Positions 16,396 to 25,337 of a DNA stretch of 64,000 nt are shown here, one piece after another. The position numbers and the translations under genes were made by a program. The stretch covers positions 3,695,966 to 3,759,965 of the forward strand of contig NZ_KZ454943.1 of assembly GCF_002797395.1 (NCBI RefSeq), read 5' to 3'. Every line of letters starts with the position of its first letter. Within the stretch, counting starts at the first letter, position 1. The DNA comes from Bacillus solitudinis. GTDB taxonomy: Bacteria; Bacillota; Bacilli; Bacillales; Bacillaceae_D. Under the pieces are notes generated by a model. The model was not told the DNA's origin. It made no database searches and was given only the letters and a program-made list of their open reading frames with translations.

Positions 16396-18540
16396 CTAGC
16401 TTGTAGATTCTTCTAAATTTGATTCTTCATAAACGATGATTTCATTATTTTCTAATGTAACATAGACAGACATAATATCTGGATTATCTAATATTAAATC
16501 TGTGATGCGATCCTCAAGTTGTTCTTGAATCACACGACGAAGAGGGCGCGCACCAAATGCTGGGTGATAACCCAACTCGGCTAACTTTTCTTTTGCCTCT
16601 TTTGTAACTGATAATGAAAGGGGATGTTCCTCTAATGTTTCGTTTAAGTCCTTCAACATAAGTTCCACAATATGAAGAAGGTCTTGTTTTTCTAAATGGT
16701 TAAATTCAATGATTGCATCAAAACGATTCAAAAACTCTGGCTTAAAATAGGTAGAAAGAGAATCAAGTATCGATGAGTGTCTAATTACATCGCTTTCGCC
16801 AAATCCAACAGTGATATTCTTTGTTCCAACTCCTGCGTTACTGGTCATAATAATGACTGTATCTTTAAAGCTTACAGTACGCCCTTGACTGTCAGTTAGG
16901 CGACCATCCTCTAGTATTTGTAGGAAAAGATGCTGAACATCAGGATGAGCTTTTTCGATTTCATCTAATAGAATAATCGAGTAAGGATTACGACGAACTT
17001 TTTCAGTTATTTGACCGGCTTCCTCATGACCAACGTAGCCAGGAGGTGAACCAATTAGTTTTGAGACTGCATGCTTCTCCATGTATTCGCTCATATCTAG
17101 ACGAACCATGGCATCCTTAGATCCGAACAGCTCTTCTGCTAGCGTTTTTGTCAATTCGGTTTTCCCTACACCAGTGGGTCCTACAAACAAAAAGGAGCCA
17201 ATTGGACGTTGTTTCGCTTTTAATCCTGCTCGAGAACGACGGATAGCTTTAGATACCTTTTCGACAGCTTCTTTTTGACCAATTACTTTACTTGCTAGAT
17301 TTTTGGCTAAATGTTTCATTTTTGTCGCATCATTTTCTTGAAGCTTTCCAACTGGGATGCCAGTTTTCTTTTCAATAATTGCTTGAATATTCTCGACTTC
17401 AACGAAAACTGATTTTTCCTCGTTAGTTTTGTTGCGGTATTTTTTTAATGATTCTTCTTCGTCACGTAATTTTGCGGCTAGTTCATAACGCTCTTCGTTT
17501 AACGCCTTTTCCTTTTCTGCTGAAATTTCAATCAGACGTTCTTCAATGGTATCTTCCCTTGTTATACCAGCTAAAAGGTTCATTTTTGATCCTGCTTCAT
17601 CTAATAAATCAATTGCTTTATCTGGTAAGAAGCGATCTTGAATGTAGCGATGAGACAGAATCACACAAGCTTTTATTGCTTCATCTGTAAATTGGACACC
17701 ATGATATTCTTCGTATTTTGTTTGAATGCCTTGTAAAATTTTAATCGCTTCTTCAACAGATGGCTCCCTCACAGTAACTGGTTGGAAACGCCGTTCTAAA
17801 GCCGCGTCTTTTTCAATGGAACGGTATTCTTTTAATGTTGTGGCTCCAACGACTTGAAGTTCGCCTCGAGCCAGAGCCGGCTTCAGTATATTGCCTGCAT
17901 CCATCGAGCCCTCTGCAGCTCCAGCGCCAACGAGTAAATGAATTTCATCTATAAATAGAATAATATTTTTACGTGTTTGAAGCTCGGTAATAAGTTGTTT
18001 CATGCGTTCTTCAAATTGCCCTCGAATCCCTGTGTTGGCAACGAGGGAAGCAAAATCTAACAAATAAACTTCTTTATTTAAAAGCTTAGAAGGAACGGTT
18101 CCCTCAGCAATTTTAAGTGCCAATCCTTCAACAATTGCAGTTTTCCCGACTCCAGGTTCTCCGATTAACACAGGATTATTTTTATTACGACGATTTAAGA
18201 TTTCAATGACGCGATCCACCTCATCATCACGACCAATGACAGGGTCAATTAATCCGATTTTCGCAGCGTTCGTCACATTACGGCCCAATTGCTCTAACAG
18301 GCTATTTTCTTGATGATTAGGGGACATTGCTTGTTGTGAAGGTGTCGGATGACCATTTGATAATGAATGAAAGAAATCATCTAAATTTGAAAAATCACCC
18401 TTAAAATTAGCAGGCATTTTTGAATTAGATTTTAACGATTGATAACAAGGTTGACATAAATGCAATTTTTGCTTTTTCTGATTAAACTGCAAATATACAT
18501 TTACTTTGGCTTCACGTTGTTGACAATTTTGACAATTCAT
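16396..18540 (-). CDS. clpE: ATP-dependent Clp protease ATPase subunit ClpE
   Basis: A 714-residue Hsp100/Clp ATPase. The N-terminal zinc finger C3-x-x-C6 with C29-x-x-C32 separates ClpE from ClpC. A first AAA+ module follows ([13 protein letters not shown], Walker [10 protein letters not shown]), then a UVR-type coiled segment ([20 protein letters not shown]), and a second AAA+ module ([12 protein letters not shown]) with the VGFG loop that docks ClpP. B. subtilis ClpE is close in length. It unfolds aggregated or damaged proteins for ClpP during heat stress. The upstream region carries two CtsR operators overlapping a consensus promoter, as in B. subtilis. Confidence 0.97.
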   Translation of the reverse strand: MNCQNCQQREAKVNVYLQFNQKKQKLHLCQPCYQSLKSNSKMPANFKGDFSNLDDFFHSLSNGHPTPSQQAMSPNHQENSLLEQLGRNVTNAAKIGLIDPVIGRDDEVDRVIEILNRRNKNNPVLIGEPGVGKTAIVEGLALKIAEGTVPSKLLNKEVYLLDFASLVANTGIRGQFEERMKQLITELQTRKNIILFIDEIHLLVGAGAAEGSMDAGNILKPALARGELQVVGATTLKEYRSIEKDAALERRFQPVTVREPSVEEAIKILQGIQTKYEEYHGVQFTDEAIKACVILSHRYIQDRFLPDKAIDLLDEAGSKMNLLAGITREDTIEERLIEISAEKEKALNEERYELAAKLRDEEESLKKYRNKTNEEKSVFVEVENIQAIIEKKTGIPVGKLQENDATKMKHLAKNLASKVIGQKEAVEKVSKAIRRSRAGLKAKQRPIGSFLFVGPTGVGKTELTKTLAEELFGSKDAMVRLDMSEYMEKHAVSKLIGSPPGYVGHEEAGQITEKVRRNPYSIILLDEIEKAHPDVQHLFLQILEDGRLTDSQGRTVSFKDTVIIMTSNAGVGTKNITVGFGESDVIRHSSILDSLSTYFKPEFLNRFDAIIEFNHLEKQDLLHIVELMLKDLNETLEEHPLSLSVTKEAKEKLAELGYHPAFGARPLRRVIQEQLEDRITDLILDNPDIMSVYVTLENNEIIVYEESNLEESTS

Positions 18541-18579
18541 TTATATAGACCTCCTTGAATTAAATAAGAAAGGTTTGAC

Positions 18580-18623
18580 TTTGACTTTCTTTGACCTTTA
18601 TTATACTTTGACCTTCTTTGACT
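18580..18623 (-). promoter_or_regulatory. Two CtsR operators controlling clpE
   Basis: On the minus strand, AGTCAAAGAAGGTCAAA (18607-18623) and GGTCAAAGAAAGTCAAA (18580-18596) both match the CtsR consensus RGTCAAANANRGTCAAA exactly. A further heptad GTCAAA overlaps the second at 18574-18580. One operator fills the promoter spacer and the other sits just downstream of the -10 box. Repression by CtsR is therefore strongly predicted, although ctsR itself is elsewhere. Confidence 0.9.
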
Positions 18624-18628
18624 TTCAA
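18600..18628 (-). promoter_or_regulatory. Sigma-A promoter of clpE
   Basis: Read on the minus strand, TTGAAA (18623-18628) and TATAAT (18600-18605) are separated by exactly 17 bp. The spacer is one of the CtsR operators. Confidence 0.8.
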
Positions 18629-18755
18629 GTATAGTGCTTAGTTTTTTTTGAGGAGTCTTCAAAGAAATATTTGCAAAGAACCCTATAAATCCCTATGTAT
18701 TTTCTCAAACCTTGGTACATCCTATAATTGACGTTATCAATAGGGGGGCTTAAAC

Positions 18756-18893
18756 GTGGAAGAACAGTGTTTTTATTGTGACGACTCAATTGATGATGTA
18801 TACCATGGATTATTTATACATCAAAACGAACATGTAGATAAATCGCTCTGTCACGATTGTTACAAAGATTGGTTAGCGGGTATAAAAGGATAG
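18756..18893 (+). CDS. Tiny double-CxxC putative zinc-binding protein
   Basis: A 45-residue protein starting at GTG with a six-G ribosome site 5 bp upstream. It has a CFYC pair at residues 5-8 and a CHDC pair at 32-35, separated by the segment YHGLFIHQNEHV. The layout resembles the Gin/CsfB anti-sigma zinc finger of Bacillus and other small treble-clef peptides, but identity is too short to decide. It has its own hairpin terminator. Function is not assigned. Confidence 0.7.
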   Translation: MEEQCFYCDDSIDDVYHGLFIHQNEHVDKSLCHDCYKDWLAGIKG

Positions 18894-18904
18894 TAAAGCG
18901 AATC

Positions 18905-18938
18905 AGGGCATTGAGAAGTTATCAATGCCCTTACTTTA
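18905..18938 (+). terminator. Terminator of the small zinc-protein gene
   Basis: A perfect 10-bp stem AGGGCATTGA (18905-18914) pairs with 18922-18931; the T tract is weak. Confidence 0.6.
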
Positions 18939-18947
18939 ATGAAAATA

Positions 18948-18981
18948 GGATTTCTCAAAAGTCGGAATTTTGAGGAAATCC
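18948..18981 (-). terminator. Hairpin terminator of the 90-residue protein gene
   Basis: A stem of 13 pairs with a single bulge (18948-18960 with 18968-18981) lies just past the stop of the minus-strand gene. Confidence 0.5.
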
Positions 18982-19000
18982 ATTGGCGAACCGAATAAAT

Positions 19001-19273
19001 TTATAAATCTTTCATGCTGATTGGAGAGCCTGTAGAAGTGTGTTCACTCACCCAGTCTTGAGCCATCTTTGAAAACCCGAGCCAACCAGGAATTTGTTCT
19101 TTATGCTCTTCAAGCCAGTTTAAGCAAAATTGTGGGTCAATACTATGCTCCCGACATTCATTTAGAAAAGTAACGACATTTTCGGAATCACAGCTTTGCC
19201 AGGTTCCGCAGGTTTCCTTGAAAATCTCGACTGTTTGATTTTCAATATTCTTGATGTGATGTTCATTTTCCAT
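19001..19273 (-). CDS. Hypothetical acidic 90-residue protein
   Basis: A soluble, acidic, Cys- and Trp-containing small protein: MENEHHIKNIENQTVEIF, then four tryptophans including TWQSC and a motif NWLEEHKEQIPGWLGFSKM. It is not recognised. The GAGGTGAGG site before the ATG supports translation. It has its own terminator and is divergent from the hydrolase gene at 19499. The cysteines (TCGTWQSC and later single Cys) are not arranged as a clear zinc finger. Confidence 0.65.
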   Translation of the reverse strand: MENEHHIKNIENQTVEIFKETCGTWQSCDSENVVTFLNECREHSIDPQFCLNWLEEHKEQIPGWLGFSKMAQDWVSEHTSTGSPISMKDL

Positions 19274-19498
19274 TTTACCTCACCTCGTTTATTAGACTTA
19301 ACATTGACAGTTTACAGTATGCCCAAAAAGTTCAAAAATAGCTTTTTTTGTATTCTCATTATCCTGAATTGGTGTCCACTTTATGTGGGGATTAAATCAT
19401 TTCCACATAAATCACGGCCGTTGTTCACATAAATTATTAACCGAAGTCAGATATTATGGTTGTTACCTTAGAATCTAAAAGGAAAAGAGGAGTTATAC

Positions 19499-20350
19499 AT
19501 GGAACAAGAACCAATGTCATATGGTGATGATTACAAAGCAATTCCGACGACATCTGCAGCAGATGGGATGGGCCTAGAGGTTCTCCCAGATTTATATTGC
19601 CAAACGGTTCAAATTGTTAATATATCGTTAGTTGGTAAACCAGAAGCAAACGACTTTGTGTTAGTTGACGCCGGAATGCCAAATTCGGCAAATGAGATTA
19701 TCTCAGCAACGGAAGAACGGTTTGGCTCGAATGGTCGTCCCAAAGCGATTATTCTGACACATGGACATTTTGATCATGTAGGGTCTATTCTTGAGTTAGT
19801 TAAGCACTGGGAGATTCCGGTTTATGCCCATGAATTAGAATTACCTTTTTTAACTGGGAAAATGAGTTATCCGGAGCCTGATCCAACCGTAGAAGGCGGG
19901 ATGGTCGCAAAACTGTCTTCGATGTTTCCAAATGAACCCATTAACTTAGGGAATCATGTAGAAACCCTCCCTTCTAATGGTAGTGTTCCTCATATGCCAG
20001 GTTTCCGTTGGATTCATACACCCGGTCATACTCCAGGTCACGTCTCTTTATTTAGAGACGGGGATGGAGCATTAATCGTAGGGGATGCGTTTGTTACAGT
20101 GAAACAAGAATCACTTTATAAGGTGTTAACACAAGAACAGGAAATTAGTGGCCCTCCCAGATATCTCACTCCCGATTGGGATGCCTCATGGGAATCAGTT
20201 AAAAAGCTAGAAGCACTAAGACCATCTCTTGCCGTTACTGGGCATGGATTGCCTATGACAGGTGAACTTTTAACAACTAGTTTAAAAAAACTTGCTAATG
20301 AATTTGATCGTATTGCGATTCCTGATCACGGGAAATATGTAAAGCATTAA
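19499..20350 (+). CDS. Metallo-beta-lactamase-fold hydrolase
   Basis: A 283-residue protein with the MBL metal motif THGHFDHVG (about residues 87-95), a later metal histidine in HTPGHTPGHVSLF, the bridging Asp in LIVGDAFVT, and the last histidine in VTGHGLPM. The spacing is typical of the glyoxalase II/YqjP type of stand-alone hydrolases, not RNases, because no beta-CASP domain is present. An AGAGGAG site is upstream. The substrate is unknown; thioesters, lactones and phosphodiesters are all possible. Confidence 0.88.
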   Translation: MEQEPMSYGDDYKAIPTTSAADGMGLEVLPDLYCQTVQIVNISLVGKPEANDFVLVDAGMPNSANEIISATEERFGSNGRPKAIILTHGHFDHVGSILELVKHWEIPVYAHELELPFLTGKMSYPEPDPTVEGGMVAKLSSMFPNEPINLGNHVETLPSNGSVPHMPGFRWIHTPGHTPGHVSLFRDGDGALIVGDAFVTVKQESLYKVLTQEQEISGPPRYLTPDWDASWESVKKLEALRPSLAVTGHGLPMTGELLTTSLKKLANEFDRIAIPDHGKYVKH

Positions 20351-20355
20351 ACAAT

Positions 20356-20400
20356 GGGAGTGTGTTATAAGGTCGGACCTTATGACAACACTCCCTTTTT
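20356..20400 (+). terminator. Terminator of the MBL hydrolase gene
   Basis: A long imperfect hairpin: GGGAGTGT (20356-20363) pairs with 20388-20395, with an inner TATAAGG/CCTTAT stem, followed by five Ts. Confidence 0.8.
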
Positions 20401-20559
20401 GAAATTGGATTCATTAGCCTTTCGTGAAGTGACTACATAGCATTTTTGTGATAACCTACAGAAAATGGGTAAGAACCTAAAAGAAAAGATTAGCAAAATT
20501 TGTTATCGAAATTGGATGACGATGCAGATGTCGATTTCAAGACAAATTCTTTTTGCTTC

Positions 20560-20588
20560 TATTGAAAACATCACGTTAGGGGTATAAT
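20560..20588 (+). promoter_or_regulatory. Possible promoter of the second prs gene
   Basis: TATAAT lies at 20583-20588. The best -35 match, TATTGA or TTGAAA at 20560-20567, gives a spacing of 15-17 bp. Confidence 0.35.
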
Positions 20589-20634
20589 GAGAACGAAGAT
20601 GCTAAGGTTTTATGTATGAAAGAGGGGAAAAATT

Positions 20635-21585
20635 TTGGGAATAAATAAAACGTCAAAGATGAAGGTTTTTACGCTAAATTCAAATATTGAACTCTCGAAT
20701 CAGATTGTTCAACAGATTGGAATAGAAATGGGGAAAAGCTCGATTACTAGATTTAGTGATGGAGAAGTACAATTAAATATTGAAGAAAGTATCAGAGGAT
20801 GCGACGTATATTTAATCCAATCCACATCACAACCTGGTAACGAGTATATCATGGAGCTTCTAATCATGATTGATGCTATGAAACGGGCATCAGCAAATAC
20901 AATTAATGTCGTCATGCCATATTACGGGTATTCACGGCAAGACCGTAAAGCGCGTCCGAGAGAACCAATTACCGCGAAATTAATTGCTAACTTACTGGAA
21001 ACTGCAGGCGCATCGAGTTTAATAACTGTTGATTTGCATGCACCTCAGGTAGAAGGTTTCTTCAATATACCGGTGGACCAAATCCATACGGTCTCGTTAT
21101 TTTCCTCTCACATTAAAAGGATGAATTTAAAGGACATGGTCGTGGTTGCACCTGAAAATGCAGGAGTCAGAAGAGCAAGACAAATGTCGAATATTCTCAA
21201 AGTGCCGATTGTCTTTATGGATAAAAAGAGAGACTCAAGTGATGCAGTAAAAATAGACATTATTGGAGAGGTAAAAGGCCAAACAGCGATCATCATTGAC
21301 GATATGATCACAACGGGCACAACTGTGACAACAGCAACCAATGCCCTAATAGAAAAAGGAGCTAAGGCAGTGTATGCGTGTTGTACGCATCCAATACTCT
21401 CAGGACCAGCAATCCAACGTATCCAACAATCTCCCATAAAAGAAGTCTTTGTGACGAATTCAATTGAATTACCAGATGAAAAAAACATTGATAAAATTAC
21501 AACCTTATCGATTGCTCCTCTTATTGCAGATGTAATGAATCGAGTACAAAATAATGAATCGGTAAGTACGTTGTTTACTAATTAG
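20635..21585 (+). CDS. prs: Ribose-phosphate pyrophosphokinase (PRPP synthetase)
   Basis: A 316-residue enzyme that makes PRPP from ribose 5-phosphate and ATP for nucleotide, His and Trp synthesis. It shows [19 protein letters not shown], the flexible-loop region [33 protein letters not shown], and the ribose-phosphate loop [11 protein letters not shown]. All of these are intact. The start is TTG with a GAGGGG site; an internal ATG at codon 9 is an alternative. In Bacillus the housekeeping prs follows glmU (gcaD). That context is absent here, so this is probably a second copy. It is monocistronic with its own terminator. Confidence 0.93.
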   Translation: MGINKTSKMKVFTLNSNIELSNQIVQQIGIEMGKSSITRFSDGEVQLNIEESIRGCDVYLIQSTSQPGNEYIMELLIMIDAMKRASANTINVVMPYYGYSRQDRKARPREPITAKLIANLLETAGASSLITVDLHAPQVEGFFNIPVDQIHTVSLFSSHIKRMNLKDMVVVAPENAGVRRARQMSNILKVPIVFMDKKRDSSDAVKIDIIGEVKGQTAIIIDDMITTGTTVTTATNALIEKGAKAVYACCTHPILSGPAIQRIQQSPIKEVFVTNSIELPDEKNIDKITTLSIAPLIADVMNRVQNNESVSTLFTN

Positions 21586-21618
21586 TATCAGTTTGAGAAT
21601 TAAATGGGGTAAGATGAT

Positions 21619-21645
21619 AGCGCTTGAGTAATCAAGCGCTATTTC
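21619..21645 (+). terminator. Terminator of prs
   Basis: A perfect 9-bp stem AGCGCTTGA (21619-21627) pairs with 21632-21640. Confidence 0.75.
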
Positions 21646-21662
21646 TATATATTTTATTGTTT

Positions 21663-21863
21663 TTAACCTTGCTCAAAAAACTTACGTAATGCTTTAATAT
21701 CCTTTTCTTTACCTTCAAAATAAGGATTATCTTCTTCAACATTATCTGAGTCAAGATTTGTTTTCATCACAAACATTGAGCTTTTTGGAGGATCCGCAAT
21801 GACTCGATCTGAAAGCTTATCAAAATCGGGTATTAATTTATCCTGTTTCTTTGTATCCTTCAT
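21663..21863 (-). CDS. Hypothetical small charged protein
   Basis: A 66-residue hydrophilic protein with alternating basic and acidic stretches, beginning MKDTKKQDKLIPDFDKLSDR and ending KEKDIKALRKFFEQG. The GGGAGG site fits the ATG at 21863 better than an ATG at 21872. It has no signal peptide or membrane segment, and no family is recognised. The position between prs and a divergent gene gives no functional hint. Confidence 0.6.
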   Translation of the reverse strand: MKDTKKQDKLIPDFDKLSDRVIADPPKSSMFVMKTNLDSDNVEEDNPYFEGKEKDIKALRKFFEQG

Positions 21864-22015
21864 ACCACACACCTCCCTTTTCTTTAGAATGCGATTTCTA
21901 ATCGGAAGTATGTAAAAAACATCAATAAGACTTTGGTCAATAAATGCAGGAGTATCTTAATAAATGATGAATTTGATATAGAGAATAAATTAATGGTAAG
22001 TTAGGAGTACTGATA

Positions 22016-22561
22016 ATGAACAAACTAGACAGAATTATTGAACGTTTACAAAAGCGAAACCCAATTCCATTACTTTGCCCCAATGGAATTTGGGATTTAG
22101 AACTAACAAAAGAAATTGAAGATTTATCAGAACAACAGTTAGAAACTAATGAGAAAACCCCATTCGTGTTACCGCAAGCTGCGACATCCGGACTTTTATT
22201 GTGGAATGATGATTTAGTGAAATCTCATAACATATCTCAAGATTTATCTAATGAAATAGGAAGTTTCTGGCATGGACTGATGCATCGACGTGAAGGTGAT
22301 TTTAGTAATGCAAAGTATTGGTATTCCAAAGTAGGTGACCACCCAGTATATGACTCGTTGTATGAAAAAGCTTGGCAACTATCAGAGGTTGTTCGACCGT
22401 GGGAGAAGTGGGATCCTTATCAATTTATTGATGCGGTTGAACATGTTGTAGCAAATGGATTGGAAGAAACAGGAGAAGGAGAACAGCTTCGTCAAATTCA
22501 AATTCTAGAAATGAATCTGTTCTTACAATATAGTCTGAGTACTAAAACATTTGTACGGTAG
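22016..22561 (+). CDS. Conserved-looking hypothetical protein, 181 residues
   Basis: A soluble helical protein. The most distinctive stretch is FWHGLMHRREGDFSNAKYWY followed by SKVGDHPVYD, which resembles a single TPR-like helix pair found in uncharacterised proteins. There are Trp-rich segments (WQLSEVVRPWEKWDPYQF). The ribosome site TAGGAG precedes the ATG. It lies 32 bp upstream of an aldo/keto reductase, and the two are probably cotranscribed because no terminator separates them. The function is unknown. Confidence 0.7.
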   Translation: MNKLDRIIERLQKRNPIPLLCPNGIWDLELTKEIEDLSEQQLETNEKTPFVLPQAATSGLLLWNDDLVKSHNISQDLSNEIGSFWHGLMHRREGDFSNAKYWYSKVGDHPVYDSLYEKAWQLSEVVRPWEKWDPYQFIDAVEHVVANGLEETGEGEQLRQIQILEMNLFLQYSLSTKTFVR

Positions 22562-22593
22562 AAACAGTTAAAACAATTGAGGAGGTCATCGAA

Positions 22594-23520
22594 ATGAAAT
22601 ATCGTAAACTCGGCAAAACAGACGTAAATGTTTCAGTTGTGGGTATAGGAACATGGCAATTTGGTGGAGAATGGGGAAAGGATTTTAATCAAGTAGAAGT
22701 GAATCAAATGTTATATAGAGCAAAGAAATTGGGAATTAATCTGATCGATACCGCGGAATGCTACGGGGATCACTTATCTGAATCACTAATTGGTCACTTT
22801 CTCAAACAGGATCGTCGAGAAGATTGGGTTTTAGCCACTAAATTTGGTCATCATTTTCATAACAATTTTGAAAGGACGAATCATTGGTCACCAGAAGAAG
22901 TGTTAACGCAATTAGAAGATTCTCTAAGAACGCTTCAAACTGATTATATCGATCTTTACCAGTTCCATTCTGGTAGCGATGAAGCGTTTGATAATGATGA
23001 ATTGTGGACGATGCTCGATAAACAGGTTCAAGCGGGGAAAATCCGCCATTTAGGTATTTCAATTGGAAGTAACGACAATCTCCATCAAACTGAATTAGCG
23101 ACAGAGGTTAAAGCTAGTGCCATTCAGGTTGTTTACAATCGTCTAGACAAAGTTCCAGAAGAACGAGTCTTTCCATCCTGTCAGCAGCAAAATCTTGGTG
23201 TCCTTGCACGTGTACCGCTAGCAAGCGGATATTTAAGTGGGAAATATAAGCCAGGAGCAAGCTTTACAGAAAATGATGTCCGAAATAATCATGATGTAAA
23301 GAAGCAAGCAGAACAATTACAGCTAGTTGAATCCATTAGTCAGAATGAAGTGCCAGACGGTGTTAATATGGCACAATGGGCGCTTGCTTGGTGTTTGCAA
23401 CATCCAGCAGTAACAACGGTTATTCCAGGCTGCAAAAACATTGAACAAGTTGAATCAAATGCTCGAGCAGCCAATTTAATTTTAGAGAATGATGAACATC
23501 CGCAGGCCGTAAATATATAA
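22594..23520 (+). CDS. Aldo/keto reductase
   Basis: A 308-residue NADPH-dependent aldo/keto reductase with a TIM-barrel fold. Motifs are GIGTWQFGG near the N-terminus, the catalytic Asp/Tyr pair in LIDTAECYGDHLSE, the catalytic Lys in VLATKFG, and the histidine region YIDLYQFH. The C-terminal cofactor site spans VIPGCKNIEQVESN. The GGAGG site is 9 bp upstream of the ATG. It resembles YhdN/IolS-type proteins, reducing aldehydes. The physiological substrate is not predictable. It is probably in an operon with the preceding hypothetical gene and ends at a terminator. Confidence 0.92.
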   Translation: MKYRKLGKTDVNVSVVGIGTWQFGGEWGKDFNQVEVNQMLYRAKKLGINLIDTAECYGDHLSESLIGHFLKQDRREDWVLATKFGHHFHNNFERTNHWSPEEVLTQLEDSLRTLQTDYIDLYQFHSGSDEAFDNDELWTMLDKQVQAGKIRHLGISIGSNDNLHQTELATEVKASAIQVVYNRLDKVPEERVFPSCQQQNLGVLARVPLASGYLSGKYKPGASFTENDVRNNHDVKKQAEQLQLVESISQNEVPDGVNMAQWALAWCLQHPAVTTVIPGCKNIEQVESNARAANLILENDEHPQAVNI

Positions 23521-23528
23521 CTGCGACA

Positions 23529-23556
23529 CCTCCCGAATGACTTCGGGAGGCTTTTT
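23529..23556 (+). terminator. Terminator of the aldo/keto reductase operon
   Basis: A perfect 9-bp GC-rich stem CCTCCCGAA/TTCGGGAGG with a TGAC loop, followed by CTTTTTC. Confidence 0.9.
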
Positions 23557-23593
23557 CAATAAATGTAGTACGGAATCGCCAAGGAGAGATAGA

Positions 23594-24334
23594 ATGAATC
23601 GACACATTGCTTTCAATGCTTTAGTGGGATCTGAAAATTATAACCTCTCTACCTCTGAATCAGATAAAGACTATAAACTATTCGTTTGGCCATCCTTTTA
23701 TGACCTTTACAACAGTAATATCTACACAGAGAGCAAAGTGGGGGAAACCATCGATGAAGAATATCATGACATTCGCAAGCTTGTTAATTTGTTTTGGAAA
23801 TCGAATGTAAATTTTGTAGAAGTCCTTTTTTCGACAGATATTTCGATTAATAGAGACGCTTGGATGAGTCTCTATGTAAAAAGAATATTGGCGATGAAAA
23901 AAGACATCTCAACCATGAACCTCCCTTATCTATATAAAGCGTGTAGAGGAATGTATGAAAGCAAATCAAAGTATATCGCCAAAGGAAATAAAGGTACCTA
24001 TTCTCTTGTTGAACAGTTTGGCTATGACTCAAAATCTGCGATGCATGCTTACCGAATTTTGGACTTTATCGAAAGGTTTGCGAAGAATGAATTTACTGAT
24101 TTTTATACTGCTATGCAATACGATGACAAGGGCAGAGAATTTATGTTAAGCGTGAAGCATGGAGAATTCACTAGAGAGGAATATGCAGCCTTAATTGAGA
24201 ATAAAATGGTCACCTTTAAGAAACTAGAGAGTGTTTACCTTGGGCAGTCTATACGAGAAGACGTGAAGCAAGAACTGGGGGCTATCCTTTATCAATTTGT
24301 TTCAGAAAGTGTAATGAGGGAGTTATCGAATTAA
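23594..24334 (+). CDS. YcgL-like nucleotidyltransferase-superfamily protein
   Basis: A 246-residue protein. The N-terminal part has the DNA polymerase beta-type nucleotidyltransferase signature: G12-S13, Y16-N17-L18, then D24 and D26 in SDKDYKLFV. The family (COG3541, YcgL of Bacillus) has an extra helical C-terminal half, seen here from about residue 100. The AAGGAGAG site fits the ATG at 23594; an upstream in-frame start would read through the previous terminator. The substrate is unknown. Related enzymes act on RNA, antibiotics or toxins. It is monocistronic. Confidence 0.85.
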   Translation: MNRHIAFNALVGSENYNLSTSESDKDYKLFVWPSFYDLYNSNIYTESKVGETIDEEYHDIRKLVNLFWKSNVNFVEVLFSTDISINRDAWMSLYVKRILAMKKDISTMNLPYLYKACRGMYESKSKYIAKGNKGTYSLVEQFGYDSKSAMHAYRILDFIERFAKNEFTDFYTAMQYDDKGREFMLSVKHGEFTREEYAALIENKMVTFKKLESVYLGQSIREDVKQELGAILYQFVSESVMRELSN

Positions 24335-24448
24335 CCTGTTAGGCAGCTGGAGCATTGAAACTTATACAGTGGGTAAGGATGGTGGATTAAGGGAAATTGA
24401 CTTTGAAATAATAGTATCACCTCTTTCCATATAGTTCACCTTAAATAA

Positions 24449-24492
24449 AATTCTGCAGTCCGATAATTAGTTGGATTGCAGAATTTTTATTT
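24449..24492. terminator. Terminator of the nucleotidyltransferase gene
   Basis: An 11-bp stem TTCTGCAGTCC (24451-24461) pairs with 24473-24483, one G-T pair, then a T-rich tail. The rest of the gap 24335-24672 holds only the sigma-B-like promoter. Confidence 0.75.
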
Positions 24493-24550
24493 ATTTCTCT
24501 CCCAATTTCTTCATCCTACATCTTTTAAAATATTTTTAAATAAGCAAAAT

Positions 24551-24576
24551 GTTTGGGCTATTTTAAACGAGGGTAA
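24551..24576 (+). promoter_or_regulatory. Candidate sigma-B general-stress promoter
   Basis: GTTTGG (24551-24556) and GGGTAA (24571-24576) are separated by 14 bp and match the Bacillus/Listeria sigma-B consensus GTTTAA-N12-14-GGGTAT. The following small gene is of the Lmo0937 family, known as sigma-B dependent in Listeria. Confidence 0.6.
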
Positions 24577-24672
24577 TTATTTACTATACGCTTCATTTAT
24601 ATAATTTAAAGTGCAGGTTTCCAAGCAATGTAATATGAAAATTACTAAAACAGAATTAAGGAGTGTTTTAGA

Positions 24673-24822
24673 GTGTTGTGGTTAATATTCTTTATTCTCC
24701 TGATAATGTGGTTATTTGGATTCATATCAGGTAATGTACTGGGTGGCTATTTGCACATTCTGCTAATCGTTGCGGTTGTGGTTGTGCTTATTAGAATCAT
24801 TCAGGGACGCAGGCCGCTCTAA
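24673..24822 (+). CDS. Lmo0937/DUF5670-family tiny membrane protein
   Basis: A 49-residue protein starting at GTG, reading MLWLIFFILLIMWLFGFI, a short glycine turn, a second hydrophobic helix, and the terminal RIIQGRRPL. Two membrane helices and the basic end match the Lmo0937/DUF5670 family. An AAGGAG site is 9 bp upstream. A sigma-B-like promoter lies about 100 bp upstream. It is 25 bp before another small membrane gene, so the two probably share a transcript. Its role is unknown. Confidence 0.85.
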   Translation: MLWLIFFILLIMWLFGFISGNVLGGYLHILLIVAVVVVLIRIIQGRRPL

Positions 24823-24847
24823 ACTTTAAAAAAGGAAGGTGATTTAA

Positions 24848-25003
24848 ATGAGTGATTTTAAAAAAGAGGAAAAAGTAGAGCGTCATAAACAAGAAAATCC
24901 AAGCTTAGTAGGGTCAACATTTATTAAATATTTCTTCATTACCGTAATTACACTAATTATTCTTGGTTTCATAGCTTATTACATTTTGCCTGCATTTAAC
25001 TAA
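24848..25003 (+). CDS. Tiny single-pass membrane protein
   Basis: A 51-residue protein. It starts MSDFKKEEKVERHKQENPSL, a charged cytoplasmic segment, then has one C-terminal membrane helix (FITVITLIILGFIAYYILPAF). GGAAGGTG precedes the ATG at normal distance. It follows the DUF5670 gene closely and ends before a terminator, suggesting a two-gene general-stress operon. No named family is recognised. Confidence 0.75.
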   Translation: MSDFKKEEKVERHKQENPSLVGSTFIKYFFITVITLIILGFIAYYILPAFN

Positions 25004-25076
25004 GGTGAGTGCTGCAAGTCGGTCGGGTTCTCTCTGAGTAATATTTAAGTGTAAATTTAATAATCAGTATGGTAAC

Positions 25077-25118
25077 AAAGACGTCAATTTCCGCAGTGTG
25101 AAATTGGCGTCTTTTTTG
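25077..25118 (+). terminator. Terminator of the small membrane-protein operon
   Basis: A 13-bp stem AAGACGTCAATTT (25078-25090) pairs with 25101-25113 through one G-T pair, then six Ts. Confidence 0.8.
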
Positions 25119-25249
25119 ATTTTTAGTTCCGGAGAAGCAGTGTAGAGTCTCCCAATGATACGTCTTTAAAAATAAGTTGATTGGCTCCAACTATTTCAAT
25201 TAGCAGGTCAAAAATAACATGAAAATAGTAAATTATTAAAAAAGTTGTA

Positions 25250-25290
25250 CTAAAAAAGAAAAAAGCCAATTTAATATTTGAGTTGGCTTC
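25250..25290 (-). terminator. Terminator of the AraC regulator gene
   Basis: AAGCCAA (25263-25269) pairs with TTGGCTT (25283-25289). The minus strand has a long T tract downstream. Confidence 0.7.
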
Positions 25291-25337
25291 ATTCATATTA
25301 TGGAAATTTTAGTATTTGATAGTTAGAAATTATGCCT

